Positions 23,939-32,228 of a DNA stretch of 38,178 nt are shown here, one piece after another. This stretch comes from an uncultured bacterium (lineage in GTDB: Bacteria; Actinomycetota; Coriobacteriia; Coriobacteriales; Coriobacteriaceae). The DNA lies in assembly GCA_905214615.1 (NCBI GenBank), contig CAJMMX010000014.1:1-38178 (forward strand). Reading direction: 5' to 3'. How positions within the stretch are numbered: the first letter of the stretch is position 1; the number at the start of each line of letters is the position of its first letter. Position numbers and translations under genes: made by a program. The notes below the pieces were generated by a model. The model had not been told where the DNA came from, ran no database searches, and saw only the letters and a program-made list of their open reading frames with translations.

Positions 23939-26900
23939 CTAATCCTCCTTCTTTGCTACGTTGCCGTTGCTCCAAACGTTATGGGCACGATTGCTGCCGT
24001 CGATCCATTTGTCGTTCACACGCGTGTTCGTGCAGGTGAACGTGGCATCGTTCGCGCTCGATGCAGCGGAGATAGTCGCCTGCGCCTTATCGCCCGGCTG
24101 CTTGCCAGGGACGCCGATTTGGTTGCTGTAGCGCCATGCCCACGCTGAGTCCTCCTCGACGGTGTAGATACCCGCCGGGACCGCAAGCTCGATAGCGCCG
24201 GAGTACCAGGCGGAACCGTCCTTCAGCTGCGCATCCGATGACACCGTTACCTCAACCGTGCGCTCCTCCAAGGCGTTGCCGTCCATGCCGGCCCGGGAAA
24301 CCTTGAAGCGGAACGTCTTGCCCTTCGCCCAGCTATCCTGGGTTTGCTTGACGATCTTGAGCGTATGCGTAGCGGCGAAATCGAACACCGCATTGCCATC
24401 GCTCTGAGTGCCGTCGCCCGTGAGCTTGTAGTCCAAACGATTCGTCAGCTCAAACGAGCCCTCGCCTGAACCCGAACTGTAAAGCGAGACATACTTCCCG
24501 TTGACAGGCGCAGGAGTCTGGCCAGGAAGACCATAGCCCACGCGGTCAACGTGCACCGTCAGTTGCGTGCCCATGAAGGGCTTTGCAAAGCAAGCCTTGA
24601 ACGGCGCCTTATCGCTCTTGTCATCTATCGTGTTCGCGGCATTGGGATCAAGCAACCACTTGAGCTGCCCGGTCACATTCTTAGGGCTCGCATCGTCCGA
24701 TGTGTCGTTAGCGACGACCTTATACGTCACCGGATACAAATCCATGTTGGCTGTAACCGGTTTACCCTTGAAGTCGCTCCACGCCACAGCTTTGTCGCCA
24801 TTAACCCACTGCCACTCCAAGAACAACTCCTTCAAGCTGCTATCCGCTCGCTCGCCCAGGAATGCGACGATTGCGGAGTAGGCTTCGGGATCGTAGGCCA
24901 CTTCCTTTGGCTCCATGACGGGTTCACCCTTGTCGTCATAGACCGGGTTGCCGTTCTCGTACATCTTGGGCACCTTAACTGTCTGAACAAAGCCGGCATT
25001 GCCATCCTGGCCACGCAGAACACTCGTATCGTTCGGGTCTACCGTAGCGGTGTAGATGACGTTGCCTTCGGTGTCGTGATAGCGCACTTTAAGCGGCGTC
25101 TTCTTGTACACCGCAGTGTAGGTCACGCTCTCAAAGGGCTCGCTGCCCTCGAGGGGATACTTCTCATCGTCAGTCATCAGGGTGTACTGCCCGTCATTGA
25201 CATAATCGCGCGACCAGCCGACAAAGTCGTACTTGGTGCCGTCAATGCCCACAACCTCCTTGACAGCCTTGACCTCAAGAGAAATCTGGTCGCCGGAATC
25301 AGTACGGCCGAGACCGCGGACAAGAGCAGGATTCGCGAGATTTGAGTCGATGTTCGATTGAACGGTAACCAGGCTGGGACGGTAGACCGGGTACAGCTCC
25401 ATGGGGGCCCTGACCACGGTAGAAGCACTCACCATGCGGATACCCTCCGACCAAGCGACATAGCCCTTGCCAGGTGCCGGCTTGGCTTCCGTCCAGCCCA
25501 CGAAGGCGTTGAACGCACCTCCTGTATCCCTATCGATAGCGCTGACGTCATAAGTGGGCTTCGGGATGCTGCCATCAAGGTTGCCGAGCATATCGCCTTG
25601 CTGAGCAACTTTGCCGTCAACATCTTTGGCATTGAGATGGTACACGACCGCCAACGGCGAATAGTACGCCACAAATGTATAGGCCCCGCCGGGTTCCACC
25701 TGATGGGAATACGAGTTATCGCCGTTAGGTTCGATCTCTTCAGCTTCGCCATTCGGAAGCTCGATCTCAACCTTCTGCAACTTATACAGCTCACCGCCTG
25801 CTTTATAAACCGGAGTCGTGACGTCAGGGGTCACCGTTGCCGTAGCAGGGTCGGTGCCCGCGTTGATAACGGGATCGATGTCGTACCTAGGCACATTGAC
25901 CTTGTCCGTGCCCTTAAAACCGGCGCGATACAGGTTGGTGGTGTACCTAACATCGTACTTCGCGTACACCGGATAGGCATCCTGCCACTGGGTGACCTTA
26001 AAATCTGGTTTCACCAGATACGGTTCGGCCTTATCCGGGTCAGAAGTGGTGAAGGAATCGCCCTCGACATCGTAGATATACTTCCAGACGTCAGAATCCT
26101 TCTGAACCTCGGCGGTCGAAATCCAGCCCAGGAACTTATAGCCCGGCACGGCCATGTCGGCATCGGTCGGGGAAGCTTCGAGGGTCAGGGGGCTCTCATA
26201 CGATCCCTTCTCACCATCTTCTGGCTTTTCGGCCACTTTAACCGACTTATTAACATGCGGGTAGTAATACGTGAACGTCGGATCCGCCCCGTTCACCTTG
26301 GTCTGCAGCAAGTTACTCTCATAGCGCCGCGTGGCAGTCCTCACGACATTATCGCCCTTGTTGTAGAAATTAACGTCCGTGGTAATCATCGCGCGAACGT
26401 AGTACTTCTTATCTGTACGCACCATGCTCTCGATGGGATTTTTCACATATGTCCAATATTCACCATCGCGCTCAAGCGTCCAGAAATTCAGGCGATAGCG
26501 ATCATTCACCGGTTTGACCGTTACGTTCAGCGAAGCCGAAGTCCAAGTATCGCTTAGCGTTGCAGCGCCTGGAAAATCGGTATCGGCATAGAGGTTTTTT
26601 AGAGTATCGGCTCCCGTATCGTTTTTAACGTTGTGCGAGTACGCGTTAAGGGGACTCACGACAAGGGTTTCCTTCGTGAAGCGCGTGCCACACGTTTCAT
26701 AACTATCCTTTATACCGTGGTCAACATGCTCCGGGCCCCAGTGGACGACGTTTTCACGCACGAAGGTACTACCGACGTTTTCCTCAAAGGGCGTTTGATA
26801 GCGATTCCAAACGGAACAAAGTAGCTTGCTGTCCGTAAACTCATGGTTGGTATAAGCCCGAACGTAATAATCCACTCGGTACTCAAAGCGGGCGATGTAG

Positions 26901-29410
26901 GTATGCGGCGCGGTTAAATCGACATCGGCGGGGAGCGTATAGCTGGGGTCGCGGCTTACGCGCACCTCGAGCGGGGCATCCTCGGTTCCCTTGTTTTCAT
27001 ACCAACCCAGGAAACGATAGCCGTCGGGCAGCTGGCCCTCCTCGGATATAGCTTTACCGGATACGTCGAGCACCTGTACGGTATACGCGCTTGTGCCATC
27101 TTCTGCAGTCTCAACCTTAACGTCAGTTTTGCCCACACCGTCGCGCCGAGTCTGATCGTCGGTTGCATCCTGCTCATTGCCCTCAAACACCGTCATGATG
27201 TTCGACACATAGTCGGTGTACACCGGATAAAAATCGGTAGGACCAAGCACAGTGATCTCGGTGCCGGCAGGATAGAACGCACCGGCGTTTTTTAGCTCGG
27301 CAAGCTTAGGCGAGGTGATGGCCGCGTAACCGCCATGCATCCCGGCCTCGCCACTCGGCTGCGTCGTCCAACCGATAAAGGTGGCGCTGGCAGAAAGAGT
27401 GCCGCGGTCCGCAGGGGCAGCCGGCGTTAAACCGACGCCATAGCGGTACCAGTCCGTCGACTTGTCGTGCTCCTCGCCGCTCTGCCACGAGAGCGTCTTG
27501 CCCTTGACGTTATAGAACAGCACCTGCGCCTCGTACGAAGCAATAAACAGGTCGTTGCCCTTAAAGGCCTCGGCCCCCTTCGCGTTATCGGCGGTATAGG
27601 TCGACGTTTTCTCGTGCGCTTCGTTCTTCTGGACCTGCTTGCCAGCCTTAACGGCATCGGCATCGGTCTTGCCGTTAAACCAGCTGCTGTCATGATCGAT
27701 GCGGTTCACTTTAACCCCGGGCTCGCGGAACCAGCCCATGAAGCGATAACCGCCGTTGGCATCGGTCAAACCCTTGGGCTTTGCGGAGGTATCCTGCTTA
27801 AACGTTACCGATGTATCGCCCTGGGCCAAGCCCTGAGCCGTTCCCGCCAGCACGGCGCTCACGGCAAAAGCGTACGGATCCGAAGTCGCCTGATCAATAC
27901 CGAGTTTGGTCGCCTCGATTGTCGCGGTACCCGCACCGGGAAAATCGATCGTCGCCTTAACGCTTTGGCCATGCACGGGGATATTCAGCTTGTAATCCAT
28001 CGCCCACTCATTGGTGTGCTGGCCACCCAGGGCATCGTCGTTGGCGGTCGAGCGCATGGTGCGGGCACAGAAGTCGTAGTCGTGCTCTTCCCATAGCTCA
28101 CGCGTGATGTAGCGCTCGTCGTCCCACGGGCCATAGCCGTCGCCCTTAGTGGTACCGTCGCCGCCAAACGCGGGGATTTTCTTTTTAGCGGGATTACCCT
28201 GGCTATTGCCATTCAAGCTCACGCTCGGTTTAAAGTAGCACTCGGTGACCGTGGCATCATCCTTGTTAGCGCGCGCAGCAATACCGCCCAGGTTCACATC
28301 GTTTTGAATGATGGGGATCACGGCGATGGGATTGTACTGACGCGAGCTCAAGTCACCCGCAAAATGGCTTCGAACGAGCTCGTTGCCCTTTTCGGTTAGA
28401 ATACGACCCGCCAAGCCACCCGTCCACGCGCGCGTCACGGCGACGACGCCCACGTACGACGCGGCATAGCTGTAGCACTGCGCCGTCGAGAAGCAGTCGA
28501 TAATCTTGGCGTTACCCGCCATGCAGCCCACAAAACCCGAGGCATACACGTTGTTGCCGCCCAATGCGCCAATGGCCACGTCGTACTTATTGGTGACGTC
28601 GGTCATGCCATTCGCGGCAATCGAGCCGTCGTCCTTACGCGTCGGCGTCACGCGGCAGTACTCGATAGTCGAGTTCTTAACGTAGCCGGCAAACGCCGCC
28701 ATATACAGACCCTCACCGCCGAGCGCCTGCACGCCCGAGGTCGCATTGTTGACGGCACGGCCGCCACGGACCTCGCAGTTGTAGAGGGTGCAGCCGTCGA
28801 GCTCGGCGGCGATGAGACCGCCCTCAAAGCCTGCGTTGGTAATGAGGTTGAGAGCATTGTTGGCGCAGGTCACGTGCAGCGTGCTCTCCATGACCATAAC
28901 GTTTTCGAAGCGCGTATTGACGGCCTTGCCCACGATAATGCCACCGCGGAAGTCCGCCCACACGTTGGCGTCCTTGACCAGGAAGTTTTTGATGGTGGCA
29001 CCGTTGGTCTCGGCAAAAAATCCCGTATCGCGCTCGGGGTCAAAAGCGTCTTTATCGTAGTTCAGGCCCTCAACGGTGTGGTTTTGACCATCGAACACGC
29101 CCTTAAACGGATGCTCCTTGTTGCCAAACGACAGATGCTTAACGGTGTTTGCAACGATGGCTTTCATGTCGTCGCTGTTGAGCTCAATGTCGTTATCGAG
29201 ATAAACGTGCCAGCCGGACGTATCGCGCTCGCGCGACAGCGCCACGTACGCCAAAAAGTCGTTCGCATTTTTGATGTGATATTCGTTTTTGTTCTCGGGC
29301 ACGTCCTCGGCATGCACTGACGTTGGCAGCGCCATAACGCAGCAAAGGACAATCGCTGCGACGGCAACCAGCCTGCTAAGCATGCCCCGGTTTATGTTCT
29401 TGATCTTCAT
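23939..29410 (-). CDS. Giant secreted repeat protein (1823 residues), adhesin-like
   Basis: A large extracellular protein. Residues 1-34 are a signal peptide ending VHA. Residues about 38-500 resemble GLUG-type beta-helix sequence (NANDFLAYVAL, VGGLAGRIL-like turns). Residues about 510-1500 hold repeated InlB/Flg_new-type units with a GYxFxGW motif; the Trp falls near 560, 681, 803, 1096, 1306 and 1399, with two weaker units. The C-terminal 180 residues form a Cna-B-like domain ending TCTNTR. There is no LPxTG-type signal or membrane anchor, so attachment must come from partners. It starts three bases after the upstream pilin-like gene. Probably a host-binding adhesin carried by the fibre (inference). 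Confidence 0.85.
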   Translation of the reverse strand: MKIKNINRGMLSRLVAVAAIVLCCVMALPTSVHAEDVPENKNEYHIKNANDFLAYVALSRERDTSGWHVYLDNDIELNSDDMKAIVANTVKHLSFGNKEHPFKGVFDGQNHTVEGLNYDKDAFDPERDTGFFAETNGATIKNFLVKDANVWADFRGGIIVGKAVNTRFENVMVMESTLHVTCANNALNLITNAGFEGGLIAAELDGCTLYNCEVRGGRAVNNATSGVQALGGEGLYMAAFAGYVKNSTIEYCRVTPTRKDDGSIAANGMTDVTNKYDVAIGALGGNNVYASGFVGCMAGNAKIIDCFSTAQCYSYAASYVGVVAVTRAWTGGLAGRILTEKGNELVRSHFAGDLSSRQYNPIAVIPIIQNDVNLGGIAARANKDDATVTECYFKPSVSLNGNSQGNPAKKKIPAFGGDGTTKGDGYGPWDDERYITRELWEEHDYDFCARTMRSTANDDALGGQHTNEWAMDYKLNIPVHGQSVKATIDFPGAGTATIEATKLGIDQATSDPYAFAVSAVLAGTAQGLAQGDTSVTFKQDTSAKPKGLTDANGGYRFMGWFREPGVKVNRIDHDSSWFNGKTDADAVKAGKQVQKNEAHEKTSTYTADNAKGAEAFKGNDLFIASYEAQVLFYNVKGKTLSWQSGEEHDKSTDWYRYGVGLTPAAPADRGTLSASATFIGWTTQPSGEAGMHGGYAAITSPKLAELKNAGAFYPAGTEITVLGPTDFYPVYTDYVSNIMTVFEGNEQDATDDQTRRDGVGKTDVKVETAEDGTSAYTVQVLDVSGKAISEEGQLPDGYRFLGWYENKGTEDAPLEVRVSRDPSYTLPADVDLTAPHTYIARFEYRVDYYVRAYTNHEFTDSKLLCSVWNRYQTPFEENVGSTFVRENVVHWGPEHVDHGIKDSYETCGTRFTKETLVVSPLNAYSHNVKNDTGADTLKNLYADTDFPGAATLSDTWTSASLNVTVKPVNDRYRLNFWTLERDGEYWTYVKNPIESMVRTDKKYYVRAMITTDVNFYNKGDNVVRTATRRYESNLLQTKVNGADPTFTYYYPHVNKSVKVAEKPEDGEKGSYESPLTLEASPTDADMAVPGYKFLGWISTAEVQKDSDVWKYIYDVEGDSFTTSDPDKAEPYLVKPDFKVTQWQDAYPVYAKYDVRYTTNLYRAGFKGTDKVNVPRYDIDPVINAGTDPATATVTPDVTTPVYKAGGELYKLQKVEIELPNGEAEEIEPNGDNSYSHQVEPGGAYTFVAYYSPLAVVYHLNAKDVDGKVAQQGDMLGNLDGSIPKPTYDVSAIDRDTGGAFNAFVGWTEAKPAPGKGYVAWSEGIRMVSASTVVRAPMELYPVYRPSLVTVQSNIDSNLANPALVRGLGRTDSGDQISLEVKAVKEVVGIDGTKYDFVGWSRDYVNDGQYTLMTDDEKYPLEGSEPFESVTYTAVYKKTPLKVRYHDTEGNVIYTATVDPNDTSVLRGQDGNAGFVQTVKVPKMYENGNPVYDDKGEPVMEPKEVAYDPEAYSAIVAFLGERADSSLKELFLEWQWVNGDKAVAWSDFKGKPVTANMDLYPVTYKVVANDTSDDASPKNVTGQLKWLLDPNAANTIDDKSDKAPFKACFAKPFMGTQLTVHVDRVGYGLPGQTPAPVNGKYVSLYSSGSGEGSFELTNRLDYKLTGDGTQSDGNAVFDFAATHTLKIVKQTQDSWAKGKTFRFKVSRAGMDGNALEERTVEVTVSSDAQLKDGSAWYSGAIELAVPAGIYTVEEDSAWAWRYSNQIGVPGKQPGDKAQATISAASSANDATFTCTNTRVNDKWIDGSNRAHNVWSNGNVAKKED

Positions 29411-29413
29411 AGG

Positions 29414-30061
29414 CTAGTTCGCCTCCGGCCAGCCCACGACGTCAAGCACGTCGAGGACGGTATCGCTTGCATGCTGGTTTTTGGCCTGCACGGCCTGAAC
29501 ATCGATATCGAGCCTGAATGAGCCGCCGCGTGCGGCATCGTGGTAGTCGCCCACAAAGCGCAGCGAGTCCATGAGGCTCTCCGTCATGGCGCCGGGGTCG
29601 AGCATGCCGCCACGTCCGGCCAAGCCGCGGTAGTAGTACCACCCATCGCTGCCATCGATCCACGGGGATCCCTCGCCCACGTTCACATGAAACGCAACGC
29701 TGCCCGAGGCATCCGCTCTCGAACCGTCGGGCGCCACTGACGTCATGCGCAGACGCGCGCGAACGTACTCAGGCTGCGCGCCGACGTTCTCCACGCGCAC
29801 AATGCGGCTGATGTCAGAGCCCCCGGCCTTGGTGTCGGGATAGTCCCCGTGTTCGTTGGGCTCAAACGGAATCTCCTCGCCCTGCTCGTTGAGAGTGTAT
29901 TCGCAGACTCGTACCTTCACGCTGCCAAACGATAGAACGTTGTTCGCCGGAACCATATCAACGGTAAAAGCCAGCGTGCCGCACAGACACGCCAGGGCCA
30001 ACAGCGCAATCGCGGTAAGCGCCAAGGTGCGTTTCTGATTGTCGGAAAGATTGTTGAGCAT
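29414..30061 (-). CDS. TasA/camelysin-like SipW-type secreted protein (second)
   Basis: A 215-residue exported protein. A hydrophobic signal (ALTAIALLALACLCGTLAF) is followed by TVDMVPANNVLSFGSVKVRV, the layout of SipW-cognate proteins. VGAQPEYVRARLRM and WYYYRGL match the TasA-like fold. No sorting signal. The ATG at 30061 is used because the only upstream in-frame start is a TTG (30073); neither has a clear ribosome-binding site. It lies after the 17-bp hairpin and is coupled to the giant protein gene. Confidence 0.75.
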   Translation of the reverse strand: MLNNLSDNQKRTLALTAIALLALACLCGTLAFTVDMVPANNVLSFGSVKVRVCEYTLNEQGEEIPFEPNEHGDYPDTKAGGSDISRIVRVENVGAQPEYVRARLRMTSVAPDGSRADASGSVAFHVNVGEGSPWIDGSDGWYYYRGLAGRGGMLDPGAMTESLMDSLRFVGDYHDAARGGSFRLDIDVQAVQAKNQHASDTVLDVLDVVGWPEAN

Positions 30062-30090
30062 TACGTTCGCCAATCGTCGATCAAAGGGGA

Positions 30091-30140
30091 ACCGAGATCC
30101 CGGCCCGAATATAGGGGTGGGGGCGGGCCGGGATCTCGGT
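30091..30140 (-). terminator. 17-bp intercistronic hairpin after the first pilin-like gene
   Basis: ACCGAGATCCCGGCCCG (30091-30107) pairs perfectly with 30124-30140 around a 16-base loop. It lies 10 bases after the stop of the first TasA-like gene and before the second. On the minus strand it is followed by TTCCCCTTT, which is only weakly T-rich. Such hairpins often cause partial termination so that the first subunit is made in excess. The stem is unusually stable (13 of 17 pairs are G-C). Confidence 0.7.
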
Positions 30141-30150
30141 GGGGGTGGGA

Positions 30151-30879
30151 TTACTTCAGGCTGTTATTCGGGTCGTTAACCCAAGCCTTGGCCTGGTTGA
30201 TGGCGTTATCGGCAGCGGAGGTGCTACCGTCCTTCTGGTCGGCACCGAAGATGAAGGCAGAAACAACAATCTCAGGCTTAGCCTCGCCCGAAACAACGTC
30301 CTCTTTCGTCATTGCGCCGGGAATCATCACCTCGCTAAAGAGCTCGCCGGTGTAGACGTCCGCGGTGGCGCCCTTGGCACCCAGAACCGCGGGGCCACTC
30401 GTAGCACCCTTGGCATACATGAACAGACCGCTCACATACTTGCCATCAGCGTTCTTCTTGGTCTCGCCTTCGACCGGCTTCCAATTGGAACCGAGGTCAA
30501 AGCACGGAGTCTTGGTGTAGGGCTCGCTATCGTTGACCACAGCGTTCTTTACATAGATGAACACAAAGGCGTCGTCGGAACCCTTCTTAATGCCAACGTT
30601 CGGGTTCTTATCCATCGAAGAACCGGGGACCATCTTGTGTTCTTCGTCCTCTTTCCACGCAGTCTCGAACAGGTAAGCATTGCCGCCAGGCTCCGTGCCA
30701 GGCTGCTCAGGGTTATCCGGATCAGGCTTCTTCTCGGGAGTCTCAAATTTCCCAATCGTAAACACGTTCTGCAGGGACTGCGTCGCCGTCAGCCATGCAT
30801 ACGTTCCCACACCGGCAGCCAGTACCAACAGCAGCAGGGCGGCAATGATGCCGTAGCGCTTTTTCTTCTTGTTTTCCAT
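30151..30879 (-). CDS. TasA/camelysin-like SipW-type secreted protein (first, likely major subunit)
   Basis: A 242-residue exported protein. Residues 1-30 form a signal (KKKKRYGIIAALLLLVLAAGVGTYAWLT) followed by TATQSLQNVFTIGKFET, the classic SipW-cognate motif (TYAWLT...NxFTIG). DAFVFIYVKN is the core strand typical of the fold. The length and the strong hairpin after the gene suggest the major fibre subunit. The ATG at 30879 follows AAAGGAAG; an upstream ATG at 30915 would disrupt the signal. No sorting signal. Confidence 0.8.
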   Translation of the reverse strand: MENKKKKRYGIIAALLLLVLAAGVGTYAWLTATQSLQNVFTIGKFETPEKKPDPDNPEQPGTEPGGNAYLFETAWKEDEEHKMVPGSSMDKNPNVGIKKGSDDAFVFIYVKNAVVNDSEPYTKTPCFDLGSNWKPVEGETKKNADGKYVSGLFMYAKGATSGPAVLGAKGATADVYTGELFSEVMIPGAMTKEDVVSGEAKPEIVVSAFIFGADQKDGSTSAADNAINQAKAWVNDPNNSLK

Positions 30880-30949
30880 CGTTCTCTTCCTTTCGAGAAT
30901 CGTTTTCCCCGGCAACGGCCCCTACCGCCGCCGACGCTTTTCCCTGCCG

Positions 30950-31507
30950 CTATGAACGCCGCTCCCTCGCATGCACGCGGGCATGCTTGCCCGCAGGCTC
31001 GTCGGGAACCATCCGATCGAGCACTATCGACGCCGTGATCAGCAGCGCCAGAACGGCCACCACAACAAGCAAACCGGGCATCGTCGTGCAATAAGCGTTG
31101 ACGAAGCCCAGGTAAGGGACACAAAAAGAAACAGTGCCGATCACGCGCGAAAATGGCGTCTGCTCGGCATCGTGCATGATGCTTCCATCTGCATTTTTGT
31201 TTGCAATGCCCTGCGTGCCGATCATCTGCGCGGCAGGGTCGATCTCGTACACCTGGTGCGTCACCACGGCGCCATCCGATCGGTAAAAGGTTGCATTGTC
31301 ACCCACGGCAATATCCGCTGGCTCAACCTGGCGAACAAACACCATGGAGCCAACGGGAAGCTCGGGTTCCATAGAGCCCGAGAGCACAGCAAAGGGCATG
31401 TATCCAAATGCACGAGGAACAAAAGAAACAACGGCAAGGGCTATGACAAGCGCGAACGCCAAGCTACTCAAAAGTGCAATAAATCGTTTGAGTCTACGCG
31501 CCGTCAA
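30950..31507 (-). CDS. SipW-type (ER-like) signal peptidase I
   Basis: A 185-residue membrane signal peptidase of the archaeal/ER type (S26B). An N-terminal transmembrane segment (about 9-30) leads to SGSMEP with catalytic Ser45. The general base is His84 in VVTHQVYEI, where bacterial leader peptidases have lysine. A second helix lies at about 140-165, then a basic tail. It is the first gene of the cluster and should process the three pilin-like signals. The best in-frame start is a TTG at 31507 without good Shine-Dalgarno spacing (GGGGG is 13 bases away); a short ATG frame at 31520 overlaps it in another frame. Confidence 0.82.
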   Translation of the reverse strand: MTARRLKRFIALLSSLAFALVIALAVVSFVPRAFGYMPFAVLSGSMEPELPVGSMVFVRQVEPADIAVGDNATFYRSDGAVVTHQVYEIDPAAQMIGTQGIANKNADGSIMHDAEQTPFSRVIGTVSFCVPYLGFVNAYCTTMPGLLVVVAVLALLITASIVLDRMVPDEPAGKHARVHARERRS

Positions 31508-31607
31508 AGTGATAATTCATCCCCCTTGAGGCCTTATTCGACCCATCCAAAGGTCAGCAAGTTTCAACAGGAACCGCAAGGCGCTTGAAAAGTGAGTCCG
31601 AAATAAG

Positions 31608-31720
31608 CCAATTTGGAATCTTTTCGTAATAAAAACATAGCGATGTGCTACACATTTTTCAATGTTATGTCGCCAAATGCTACCTATTTTGGCGTAAGTG
31701 GTCATCTCTACCAAAATTGG
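31608..31720. promoter_or_regulatory. Cluster of CCAA/TTGG palindromes upstream of sipW
   Basis: Three small inverted repeats surround the candidate promoter: CCAATTTGG (about 31609-31617), CGCCAAA/TTTGGCG (31671-31677 with 31688-31694) and CCAAAATTGG (31711-31720). The shared CCAAA/TTTGG halves suggest binding sites for one regulator. The stretch 31508-31908 is AT-rich and holds no gene I can support. Confidence 0.4.
31634..31662 (-). promoter_or_regulatory. Candidate promoter of the SipW cluster
   Basis: On the minus strand TTGAAA (31657-31662) is followed after 17 bases by TATGTT (31634-31639), about 127 bases before the sipW start. Confidence 0.45.
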
Positions 31721-31796
31721 CCTGCTTTATCCAATACTTACGACTAACCCCCTACGCAACTTCCCCATAGAAGGTTCGATTTTTTGCGAAACTAAA

Positions 31797-31826
31797 ATAA
31801 TGGTACCCCCCCCCACATTAAAACAA
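31797..31826 (-). promoter_or_regulatory. Possible second promoter with a nine-G tract in its spacer
   Basis: A run of nine C on the plus strand (31806-31814) reads as nine G on the minus strand. It sits between TTGTTT (31821-31826) and CATTAT (31797-31802), an 18-base spacer. Both boxes are imperfect. Slippage of one base would give a 17-base spacer, so the tract could switch expression of the surface cluster (inference). Confidence 0.35.
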
Positions 31827-31908
31827 ACTACTGGAAGTGTCATTTATTTCCGACCCCTCTTTGCCGGAGTTTTATGACAGCCCCATGTAGTTCGCAGCCC
31901 ATAATCCT

Positions 31909-32145
31909 CTGAGAACCGTGTCCCAGAATTCACGTCCGGAGTGGGATGCGGCTTCCGCTTGTGGCCCCGTTGGGAAACCACATCCCACTCCGATCACAAA
32001 TTCCGGGTCGCACTTTCCGCCAAGACCCTCAACCGGAAAGCACATCCCGTTTCTCAGCCGAATACTGGGATGCATTTTCCGCAGAGCCCCTCAACCGGAA
32101 ACTGCATCCCATTCCAAAGACAAATTCCGGGACACAGCTTCCACA
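31909..32145. repeat. 62-bp-period palindromic tandem array, locus 2 (four units)
   Basis: Units begin at 31909, 31971, 32033 and 32095, exactly 62 bases apart, with the same imperfect palindromes as the array at 22186 and in the same orientation. The segment TCCGATCACAAATTCCGGG at the second unit is identical in both loci. The final unit ends near 32145, before the flavodoxin terminator. Confidence 0.85.
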
Positions 32146-32157
32146 ACCCCGTGTTAA

Positions 32158-32186
32158 GAAAAAAGCCTCGAGAATCTCGAGGCTTT
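32158..32186 (-). terminator. Terminator of the flavodoxin gene
   Basis: AAAGCCTCGAG and CTCGAGGCTTT form an 11-base stem around a three-base loop, followed on the minus strand by a T-run (TTTTTTC). It lies about 43 bases after the flavodoxin stop codon. Confidence 0.85.
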
Positions 32187-32228
32187 CACGTTTGTACGAT
32201 TGAACGCGCGGCACCGCAAGCGGCGAAG

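Noticed and set aside
30091..30140. Full Rho-independent terminator
   Set aside because: The stem is strong but the T-run is weak and the downstream genes have no obvious separate promoter, so it is listed as a partial terminator or attenuator.
31517..31714. 65-codon minus-strand frame upstream of sipW
   Set aside because: It covers the candidate promoter and palindromes, has no ribosome-binding site and shows no recognisable features. The stretch is more likely regulatory.
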